Origin: Onthophagus taurus
Lineage: Eukaryota; Arthropoda; Insecta; Coleoptera; Scarabaeidae
Length of the DNA: 64,000 nt
Assembly (NCBI RefSeq): GCF_036711975.1
Contig: NC_091972.1
Coordinates: 9,553,001-9,617,000 of the forward strand
Direction of reading: 5' to 3'
The position numbers and the translations under genes are program-made. The stretch's first letter is position 1, and each line of letters opens with the position of its first letter. The notes under the pieces were generated by a model. The model saw only the letters and a list, made by a program, of their open reading frames with translations. It searched no databases and was not told where the DNA came from. Shown one piece after another: positions 34,301 to 46,300 of the stretch.

Positions 34301-37300
34301 ATTACATTAAAAATATCAGATGTGTACCAAGCCTTATGCAATTCCTTCCGAAATGAATGTTAATAAGAAAATATATATTTTCTTTTGTAAGGGTTTAAAA
34401 ATGAAAATAAAACGTACAAAACCCGGAACGAAATCATCAGAAGCAAAGCACGAAATCGTCAAGAGTAACGAACAGAACGGTACGACGGACACAACGGATA
34501 TAATTACGGGTGGCGGCGGCGGTGGTAAAGGAACTTCCGGTACGTCGGGTAACACGACAACAAGCGGGAAACATCCGCCGCCAAATTCGATAAACGCGAG
34601 CGGCGGGATTTCATCGCTGTCGAACTCGTCCTCGTCGAATTCGCAAAACTCGAATTCCTCGTCGTCGTCGTCGAGTGCGAATTCAACGAGCGGGAGTGGT
34701 TCGGGTAATAAACGAAGTTCAGGCGGCCATCGAAGGGACAAAGCGCGGGACAAACACTCGGAAAAACAACAAGCTGCCGCCGCTCAGCAACAACAAACCA
34801 GTGCCCAACAAAATAGCAATTCTAATAGTAGCGGTGGTAATAGTAATAATAATAGTGGAGGTAACGCGCAAAGTAACAGTAATAATAATAATAGTAAAGT
34901 GAGCGGAAATAATAATAGTAATAACGGTAATAGTGCTAATAACGGTGGTAGTGGAGGTAATAATGTTCAAGTGGTAGACGGGGGTTTAGTGAGGGTTAGT
35001 GCGGGACAAGTTGGTGGTCAAAGACCGGTTTTTCCAGCTAGTACAGGACCTGGTCCACCAAGTAACCAACAGCAACAAATTGGCGGTAGTGTCATCGGTG
35101 GGCCTCCACCCAGTCCTGCCGCCGCCACAGCTCAAGGATCCGCCAGTAAACCAGAACAAGCCAAAGTTGGAATCGGTGGAGGGAGTGCACGACAGCCAAC
35201 ACCACCTACAGGAGATGATAGAAGTTCATCACCACCACCCAGTAAGAAGATAAAAACTGAAATTAAGGTAAATTCTAAATCTAATTACTTTTTTAATCTA
35301 AATATTCAATCTCCATCGTGACTATAATGTAGATAGGAGGGTGGTGTTAAATTCCTTTACTATAAATCACCGTGCCAAAAAACCGTCATTGCCTCTCTCA
35401 AAGAAGGGGAGGAGACCCGGAAAATTGCGCTGAATTCTTTGTCGCTACGTTTCAATTTAGGATAGCTACGAGTCGTTCCGCTGTCGCATTCGTTGCTTTC
35501 CAATCCCACCCTCTTTCCAAGGGGGTAATCTTCCGTTACCATCGATCCCGTTTTAACGCCCTCTAACGTTATCTTTGTAAAAAATCTTCGTTCACTTTTT
35601 AAAAATGCAATTACAGTTTTTTGAGTAAAAAAAACAACGTTAATTGGAAAAAAAGCATTTATCAACAATCTCTTTTTTGTCACGGTCGAAATTTTCAATA
35701 GCATGCAAATTTTCAGGCAATCAGTTTTGATTACCCGTCCTCTGTTGCTTTTTGCGTTTCGTTGAAGTGTTGAGTTCAAAACAGGCAAAAAAATGTAAAT
35801 GTAAAAAAAATAAACGACAATAAAAACCCTGACCGACAAGTTAAAGCACGCACGACCGGAAATCGCCACCCGAAACAATTGAAACGAGCGCGCGCTTTAC
35901 GAATATAAATAAACGACACAGCGACCCCCCCAGAGTGTTTTCGTGTTCGTTCGCCTCGTTGAAAATCTCCCGGCTCCTACTCGATTGCGGCCAACAAAAA
36001 AAGTTGTCGTTTTTTAATTCCATTTGTTACCGCTTTTTTTTCTTTGTTTTGGTTCGTTTTAGGTTTCATTTCCAATTCCGTTTTATAAATTACTAAAAGT
36101 GAAAAAGAAATCGAAGAAGTTTTATCTTTTTATACCTCATTATCCTTGACCCGTACATATAACATAACAAATAAAAACATCCCTTATGTCTATATAAAAC
36201 TGTAAAAAAAAGAAGTGTTATTTTATTATTTTATTCTCCCTCAAAAAAAAAAGAGCCATAAACCCTATATCCCATTACTAACATTGGGTGTTTGATGTGA
36301 TCGGGTGTTGGCACCACCCGATCACGTGTTATAAAGAACAATAACACAGCTGTAACATGTGACTCGTATCTTGCCTCCCGAAGGCAGATGGTTGCGCACC
36401 CCATTGTAAACGACCTCGCTCAAAGGGCAACGAGAAGGGGAAAATTCTCCTCTTTTCCATTTTATACACTCATCTCATCACCCCTCAACCTACCATGGGG
36501 GTCCCCATGTTCGATTGGGATCATTAGCGATCAACTATCCATCTATGGCAAAGAGGGTAAACGTCACTCGTCAACTGCTTTTCCTTCTCTAACTTGAACA
36601 GAGGAAAGGAAGAGGGGTAAAAACCTCTTGTGTTCTGCATTGATATTGTCGATAAAAAAATAATGGGGCAACGACAGCTGTTAATTAAAGAGAGGATTAA
36701 AGCAAGTTGAGGGTTAATTGATGGTCTTATAATTTTGATGTCATCATTTTGAAATTGACTGTGAAATTTGGCCAACATTAATTATTAATTAGTAAGTAAT
36801 AGGGGTTTTAATTTTATTGTATTAGCATTTTATATGTTCTTTGTTTAATAAATCACCTGTTCATACAGTTTTATGCTTTTAATTGTTTAAATCTTTGTGT
36901 ATATGCTTCACCTAAACAATAACGAAACTTAATATTAGCCAGTATTAACTTATTTACACATTTACAAGGGAAGCGTCAGAAGTCTTACCACTATACGTCT
37001 TTTTATACGTGCTCATAAAGCCCTTGGGGCGAGTTAGCAGTTTATATTTTCCACATTATGATAGCTGTTTTCATCAAGAATTTAAGAAAGATTTGCAGAA
37101 TACATTCGAAACATATTTTTAGCTTTATGAAATGAGCTTGTTGTTGCCGCATTTCGTAAACATGTGAAATAATGTAAACAGAACCAGTTCTATCTTCCCA
37201 GAATTAACAGAAAATCATCACTTATTTAATTTGTTTATTCATCCTTCAATTAAATTAAGTGCTTGTTCGTGTCTAAAATGATCAATTCATTTACGTTACC

Positions 37301-40300
37301 AACTACAAGAGAATTTGTTAATTTGATACGTTTCCATAAGTTAGAATATTCTCAATGTCGCATCAATGCCTCATTGTCGATGTGGACGTACCCTTACTTT
37401 TGCACCCTTTGTAGTTCATGTTTTCGTTTATATAAGAATGGGAGAATTAATATGAAAGTAACTTTCTGCACTTAGTTTTATTATAAAATTTACTGCTACA
37501 TCGTGCTACCAATAACTCCCTTTATGGTTCCTGTAATCTTCAAGATATCTATTCTTAGCACTTCTTGCGCGATATACATAAGAAGACTTTATCCAACCCC
37601 ACATGATGAAATTGAATACATTGATTTCTAAGAAGAAGCTATACAAACACCAAATATAAGCCACATCGGTCGTTCTTGGTATTCAGAATTTTTTATAGGA
37701 ACTCAAACATATTAATTTGCAAAATATGCAAGAACATTGAACATTGTTGCGTAATGACACATGTATGTATATTTTGTTAGATAATTAGATGACAGGCGTG
37801 AAAATTAGGATCTCGTAAGCATTTGCCAACTGACCACCAGTAAAAATTACCTTTGTTGCAAATCTTATGGTAGATATACATGGTAGCAGTTAATAAACTA
37901 TTAATAATATCCTAGATATCGATTAAACAAAGTGACAAATTCACTAATAATACAGTACATATTGTCAATGCGGTTAACAAACAATAATTTGACGTGAATA
38001 TGGTTTGGTTTAGTGACGAAGCTCACTTTCATTTGAATAGATACGTCAACAAGCGGAATTACCGTATTAGGGGGACTGAAAATTTCCATTTCGCGATCGA
38101 GTTCTCTCTCCATCCCAAACGGGTAACTATGGTGTTCAATCTCAAGTAGCAGAATAATCGATCCGATATTCACTGAAGTAAAATTTTGAATGAAAATTTT
38201 AGAATAATCTCATCCTTATTATCCAAAGTAACACAAATTTCGAAATATGTAGTTTATGGTCTTGCTTCCTGCGACTCTATTGGACCAATACAATTGATGA
38301 CCTGAAAGAGCACTTTGGAGAGGCTATTCTGGTTTTGAGATACCCAGAAGCTACTGGAATGGGAATTGCTAGGTTCCTTGACTTTTTGACACTTCTGTAG
38401 TAGCCATAATTACTAATAACCACTTTTTGAACACAGTTATTTTTGAAAATTAGATTTTTTATTTCATATTGTTCAAAAATTGTCACCATATTTTATTCAT
38501 TGGCTGTAAGATGGACCATTTAAGCAAAATGATAATTTTCTTGTATTAGTAAGATAACTTAAGAGCATCACCACCCGTGGGAGTTCGATTTTTCTTTTGG
38601 CCATTATAAATTTATTGAGGTTGAAGAGTGTTGTTTCAAAACTAACCAAGTCTAAATTGATTTATTCAATGGGGTTGAGTTTATCATGTTATACCTAATG
38701 TAAGCTGCTACTAGAATATTCAAACATCTCTTACATAATTTATCTGAATCGATATCGCACACCCATTGTAGTATTTCTTTTATAACTAGTTTCAGTTAGC
38801 GAATAACGATGTTTTGCACGTTAGCGTATGGTGCTTTAAAAAATATGCAAAGTGAACTCGTGCTGCATATATTATGAGCACACCAGTATGCGTTTTTAAT
38901 AAAAGGAAGGCAAACACGTAATAAAAGTTTCAATGGTTATGTAACAAAATCAACATTTGCTACCTTTGTGTTACTTTGGTAACTGAGGCAACTTTGGCTA
39001 TATAAGCTTACATTTTCCGTTCTGGAATCTCGTCAAAATATACAAAACACTGTTACATACACTTGGACGTAAAATGAAACTTTTAATGAAGTGTCTTCTG
39101 AACTGCTACTTTTTGGCACTTTCTTGGCTTATTCGAAATATAAGAAGAAGACGTTGGACAAAACCCACGAATTTTAAGGCTATTGAAATAGTCAAAAATT
39201 TTAGTTGTTAGTAGTATTTTAGTTGAAATTCATCACATTTTCTCTCAAAGGTTTATCATTTAAATTTGCTTACTTTGCACCTGAATGTGCACATACCATA
39301 AAAACCCAATTAGATAAATATCAACAATGTGATGTCAGCGATACAGAAACTATTACTGACTCATCAATCTGATTCATCAAAATATCTTTTTGCTGATGAA
39401 TAAAGAGCTCATAAACTCAAGCTAATTTTGCATTATTATAAACAAACATAACATAGCAATGTTTCAAAGTGTAACTAGGGGATGTCAGAAGTGATACTAC
39501 TTGAAATAAAGTTTATAGGCAGCTTTATCCATTTGTGAAATAGGATTTAGAACTTTTTCGCTCTTACACTCACTCTAATTGTAAGTTAGATATAAAGACT
39601 ATTGATGTATACACACCCTAGTAAATAAAACGAAGAATATACGACAAAAAAGAAAGAAATGGTGAAAAAAGCTTTTAGTGTAAGCAATAAAAGCGACGTA
39701 TTAACGGTTTCAATTAAATAGCCTCTAACAAACCAACCAACACTTTGTTTTTGTCGTCACCTCAATAATAGAATTTCTCCACAACAGACAAATTCTGACA
39801 GATACGGCTCGGTTAACCACCGATCGTCCCGGAAACATTCGCCCCCTTTAACCTCCTCCCCGGTCCATCCGACAAAACCTCCAATCCCCATTGCCGCCGC
39901 CGCCGCCAGCAGTTTCCGGAATAGACCCTCGTTCCATTTCTCTCATCTATCTCTATTTCTCTCTTTCTATACATCCATTTCTCTTTATCCGGCTGTCCTT
40001 TTCTGTCACGTACTCGAAACGTTTCCACCGAAATGGCCGCCGCCGCCACCCTTTCCTCTCCCTCCCCCCCCAATCGCAGTCGCCACCATCCCCCTCATCC
40101 ATCTGTCAGAGAGCTTTTGGGGTTGAAATTGTACCGCGGAACGTTCGCCGGCGGCAGTGGGGGCGTCGACGATGACGGCGACGGCAAACGGGGCGAATCA
40201 ATACTCTGCGGTCTCTACACAACAATGCTGTTCACCGCGACCGTGTTAGACCAAAAGCTGCAACCGGGGAAAACGAGAAGAGTGTAAACTAGAAAGAGAG

Positions 40301-43300
40301 AAAATCAGAAAGGGAACTAGATATAGAATAATTTATAGAGAAAGAGAGAAATATAGATAATTTGGGGGTTGGCAATGAAAGAAAGACAACATTTGATAGA
40401 GCGAGAAACACTGCCTTTGAATGAGATGGACAAAGATGGAGTGAGAGTAGCTAGTTGGGTTAGTGGGGGGCGGAAACGTGAAATCCATTAAATTAAGCGT
40501 CCGACGGATTAACTCGGAACGCGACCGGCTGAGGGGGTGATGAGGAAGTGAGGTTGATATGCAAAAGGGGGGCGGGATAACACGACAGCGGTGGCGGTGG
40601 GTGGGCGGTGGCGGTTTAATCCACGTAATATGTTAATAAATCCCCGAAAGGGGAACATTGATTTCGCAATAGTACAGCAGCGAGGTTTCCCTTTTATTAA
40701 TTTTCATTTAATTTGATAGCTCGACGGTGGCAAATGCATTATTTAATGAAAGGGTCGGCCGCTGTATGTTTGGAATATTTGGTTTTGTTTTGTTCATGAT
40801 ATTTTCGAGTTGAATATTAACTCGTATTCATAACCACTTTTAATTATTTAAATATAAAAAAAAAACAACAGTTATTGTTGGGTATTTACAATTTCAAAAA
40901 CTACCTGAATTTAATCACTTACAAACCCATTTATATTTAAAAGATAAAAACATTTAAGAAGAAACCCATTTGCGTTTCTTAATAGAGTTTTAATAAGTCA
41001 TCAATATTCTCGTTATTTATAAGAAGCTTTAGAAGTTTAAGTTTAAATTTCAGTTAGTTACCGTTCAGAACATGAACATGCAAAGTGAAATCCATTAAGA
41101 AGGAATTCGAAAAGAATGATCATGGTTTTAGAAATGTGTGGTAAAACGTTTTCAACCGAACAAAAAAGTGCTATTTGTGTCGCTTTGCACTTAGAAGGTT
41201 ACAATTACGAAACTATTTCGAAAAAATTAAACGTTTGTATCAGCAAAGTTAAACGTAGCGTGGAAAGATACAATAATGTTCGGTCTTCGAAGCGATTACA
41301 ACAACAAAATTACGCTGATTTAAAGGTGAACATAACATTTTTATAAAATAAGTTTTATTTCAACACATCGAAAACTCACCCTTAAAGTTTTATATATCAA
41401 CAAATGTTGGAATAAACATTGGATAATGGTAATGTTAGATTTTCTTTGTATAGCAATTAATTGATATTATACTCGTGTATAAGTGAATAAATGCATAAAC
41501 TGAGCAGACACGAAAGTGTTAATTTTAAAGGAAAACTGGTGATTAATTAGCGAGTTTAGAATCTCTTTCATGGTGCGTCGGTGCAAACGTCGGTCGTACT
41601 GGGGACGTTTTACGAAACGAAGGTGTTAATTAACCGTCTATCGGCGGTCCGCCGACTGGCTAAAAATAGTTTACCGGCGCTGACTCGTGATTAACGAGGT
41701 ACAAATTCAATCGAGGCCGCACCGGTTCATGCATGTATGTGCGAACCGAGAACGGCCGTGCATTCATTGTCCGATGATTTAATACGATCCTGATTATTCC
41801 GTCCGGCTGATTAATTAAAGGGGCGTGTTTATATAATGAACATTTCGTTTTGAAACTGAAACAAATTAATAAATGTAGAAAGAAAGTTTTATAAACTAAT
41901 CATGTTTGATTATAATTATTATTATTATTAATGATTTTGTTTGTTTTAGGAAACTGTTGACGTGTGCGTTGGAACAAGTGTAGGAACAATAACGGAACCA
42001 GATTGTTTAGGACCATGTGAACCCGGAACTAGTGTAACATTAGAAGGAATTGTTTGGCACGAAACCGAAGGAGGTTAGTTTTTTTTATTTGAAATATTTT
42101 TTTTTGTTAGGTCGATTTAATTTTGTTGAAGGTGTATTGGTCGTAAATGTAACGTGGAGAGGTAAAACGTACGTGGGCACGCTCCTAGACTGTACTCGCC
42201 ACGACTGGGCCCCGCCGCGCTTCTGCGATTCTCCGACCAGCGACCTGGACACGAGGACGCCGAAGGGCCGAGGTAAGAGGGGCCGCTCGGCAGCGGCTAC
42301 GACAGCCGCCGCAGCAGCAGCCGCAGCCGCCACCGCCAACACACCCAACACTGACCAGACAAACAACAACTACTTCACAGAGACCCGATCGTCGGCGCAC
42401 AGTAAGCTGCGTAACGGAGGCGGCGCGACCGGACCTGGGGCCCCCAAGGGAAGACGCGGTGCGGCCGCCAACGGGGCAAACCCCTCGGCGACGGCCGCAA
42501 CCGCCACGGCCCCATCATCGCCAACACCGTTCGCACCGCCTCGCGTCGAACCGAGCAACAAAAGGAAGAGCCGAAGCGGCGAAGAGGACGGCGTTCCTAC
42601 CGGTGGAAAAAAAAGCAAAACAGCCGCGAATGCAACAGTTTCCACATCATCATCGAACAGTTCATCGTCATCCACAACATCCTGTTCATCAAACGCCTTA
42701 AATTCTTCGCCACCACCATCCCCGGTACTCTTAGAATGTCCCGAACCAAATTGTTCGAAAAAGTACAAGCACATAAACGGCCTCAAGTATCATCAATCCC
42801 ACGCACACGGTTCAGCGGACGACGAGGACACCAAAGACGTTACGTCAATGTCTGAAAATGACGAAAGTAGCAATATTGAAGCTCCGAGTCCTGCCACGCC
42901 AGTTAAATCGCCAGATAAAAGTCAAGACTCACCGGCTACACCCCAGAAAAAGGAAGATCTGCCATTGATATTAAGAAGCTTGGACGCTACAAGTCAACCG
43001 GATACGCCGAGAAGTACACCCCCTTCACCGGCTACCCCGCAAAGTATACAAGATATGACAAATTCCGTTGGATCGCCAAGTGTACCTTTAGCGGAAGCGG
43101 CAAGTAATGGAGTTGCGAAAAATGTCGTGGCAAAACCAAGCGTTCTTAGGTATACAGAAGAATTTCCGGTTTCGAATATATTTCCTGGAAATAAAAGTCA
43201 ACCTGTATCAGGTAAGATAACCAATTTGTATTTAAGTATAACTGAGGTATAACTTGAAGACATCAAAATAACTTGTTTACAATTTAATTTACATAGGAAA

Positions 43301-46300
43301 GATTCACTCAGTTTTGCTTATAATTTTATAAATAAAACATAATACATAACTCGATCCGAATAAAAGTTATCTCTTGGACGAATAAAGTTTCGTCAACTAT
43401 AAAGTTTCATCTACGGGTTTAATGTTTCACTTCATCCTTTTCGTAAATAACTACTATGGGTTGCGGAACATTCGGTTATCGTGCTCCTAAAGCTAGTTTG
43501 GCATCCCGCTATATAACCGAAGTTGATATTTTTTGCCAATTTTTTTTGTTTGGAAAGCTGTTTGCGGAATCCAACTCTAAACCGAACAAGGTGTAATCCC
43601 ATCAAAACCTCGTTGAATCCGATAAAGCGTTTTCGACAGCAGCGTTTACCGTACAGTGAAATCCATTATGTATATTCCGCAAAAAAATTGAACTTATTAG
43701 TTTGGAAATATGTCACATATCCAATTTTAAAATTAGCTATAAAATTATTGAGATGGAGTTCGAGACGAGAATTCCTAAAGTAGACCGAGATGCAACCGAG
43801 AAACACGATGAAAAAGAAACTTCGAACCGAATATATTCGAATTCACATAAGTAGAAATGTTTAGTGATTATGATAAACTTTACGGCGAAAGTTTTATTCC
43901 AACCAAAGTTGCTGAGATATCTATTCCTAAAATGGATGGTTCTTTATCGTTATAAAAATAAAAATTAAATTGGCAACGTATCTTGGCACTTATGTATGTG
44001 AATTTATAACAATAAGCTGAAGACATCTTATTTTTGAAATGAGGTATTGAATATTTCATATAATTTTGTTTCTATTGGCAATAACTACGATATACTGGAT
44101 TATTGACTGTAAGTTTATTAATATTGTATAGAGTTAATCCTAAACAGATAAAAAAGATGTTAAATTTAAACTCATCATAAACAAGTTTTGAGTAAAATTT
44201 GTCCAGGTAGTCACAATTCATAATGACTCGAAATACGACCCATTACAATGTAAATTTTCAAAACATCGTCTTTTAGGTGCTTGTAGGTATGAAAAAATGA
44301 AACCCGCATCTGCAGCATGATTCTTCGCCATATACACTTCTTTACATGAGATAGTTTTCAAAATCATTATATTTGAATGAACGATCTTCGTAAGTTGTAG
44401 TAAATAGCACATCTCCAGTGATAACTTGAAGTGTGCCATCAGTAAGAAATAAAAATAAGTGCTTATTTAGAACATAACTAATAACAAGTAACCCATTTGA
44501 CACCCACATGTGAAAAATTCTTAATTTATTATCAAGAGATACTGCTGACGCATCTTCAAATTGATCATGTTAAAAACACATTCATAAAATGTGGTTACGA
44601 GCAAAGAGGTTGTAAACATGTTTTGCAAAAATAAATTACCAAGAATTGAACAGGTTCAAATTTCTGAAGTCAATAACAACTGTTTTGTTTAAAGCCCAAT
44701 TTAAAAAGTCATCTGATCCCAACAGCTTCCTTTTTAATAATTTATACCGTCTTTTATTATGACAATGAGATTTGGAACATTTATTCACTTGGCAATACCT
44801 CAGCGTTTGATGCCAACACTTTTTTTCATTGCTCTGAAGGTGTTAAATTATGGACGTATATTTTATATTTTAACTTGTTCTCTTTGATCAATTCGACGTT
44901 TTGAACAATCTAATTATAAACGTTCAAAGTTCCGTTGTATTATAACAATTTTTAATATGCCAATAAAAAGCTCGTTATAAAAATGCAATAAAAGTTTCAA
45001 AATCGGTAAATGACGCATTAAACTTGATACGAAGTACGCTTTTAAGTTTCAATAACAAGTATATAGTTTGACAGCTGATTTAAATAAAAATGTAACTCAT
45101 GAGTTAAGCTCATAATGAAAAGTAGTAAATTCTTTACTGGGATATAATCATCTTTGTAAGATTGATAATCTGAGGTATAACAATAAAATACACAACGTTT
45201 TTCTCAAAAAGTATGAATTGATAATTATTTTATTTTGATTTTACTCTTCCCAAACTTAGTAAATATTGACAAAAGAGTTAACAAAACAAGAATTAATTTA
45301 TTTGAAAGATGAAATTTCATTTTCTTCTCTAAATAAAGTGGTTCGGCTGTATAATTTTATTAGAAACGGATTCAGCTTGAGTTTCTGTTTCCAGTCTTTT
45401 CCCTCCAGTAATATAATCAATTCTTGAGTTCTCGTTGAAATTTCAATACCTTTCGAAGTTAAGGTTGTGAATAAGAAAACGACTTTTAAATTTATTATAA
45501 TGATCAAGTCTTTCTTAAATTATTTGAACTCTAATAGAGATAGACGTTTCATTTAGTCTTTGTCTAAGGTTGCTTCAATAAATCATGGATTTTGGCAGTG
45601 GCGTTTCATCGTTTTTAATGTTTTTGACAATAAATTTAATTTTATACAAAATAAAATAAAAAATATTGATTTTCACATTTCACGAATTAAGTACGCCTGT
45701 TTCATCGATATTAGTTTGTAGTTTTATTTCTATACATAACTGTTATATAAGTTTGTAACAGCTGAAACTACAACTTCATGAAGCTGGTGGTGAAGCATAT
45801 GATTTCTGCAAGTATTTTATAGATGTTTGAACTTTATACAAGTATTGAATCGTTTTATTCACCTTTAACCTCTCTTTTTGAAATATGTGCATATTTTCCG
45901 ACTATGTACATTCGTCGTATCATACATATTGTAAATATTTGTGTAACTAATATACAGGATAACGCGAATTTCACACGCAATGTAGTAAATAATGTCCATA
46001 TTACTCATTATTGGGCCTGTGGAAAAATTTGTTACAAAACGACGTGAATTTCAACACAGGTTTTGAATCAATGTTTGGGGTGATATTTTTTATTTTATTA
46101 ATCATCTGTGGAGTACCTGTTCTTATAAACTGATAATGAGAAGAATGTGGATCACCACTGACTTGGAAGTTAACACTAAACTTTGCCGTTAAGAAAGTTT
46201 TGTATGTCTAAATAAGGAAAATTTAACACAAATTGACAATTATTAAAGTTATATCTCAGTATTCAAATTTGTTTCTTGTTCTGTTAATTTTTATTAATTA

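Larger units (their letters stand above)
35268..41949 (+). other. Scribbler intron 2, mostly featureless
   Basis: Intron between exons 2 and 3. It holds a TATAAAT-containing GC-richer block (35400-35990), a perfect 11-bp-arm hairpin at 36297-36325, a mariner relic, a GC-rich island and an HTH ORF, all listed separately where supported. A GC-richer non-coding block at 41570-41830, just upstream of exon 3, may be a conserved regulatory element. I see nothing else in it. Confidence 0.6.

Noticed and set aside
35360..35878. 172-codon minus-strand ORF in scribbler intron 2
   Set aside because: No recognisable domain, biased composition and no splice or promoter support; probably chance openness in GC-richer DNA.
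42085..42786. Minus-strand Ala/Val/Gly-rich ORFs
   Set aside because: Antisense of the scribbler Ala- and Ser-rich exon 4.
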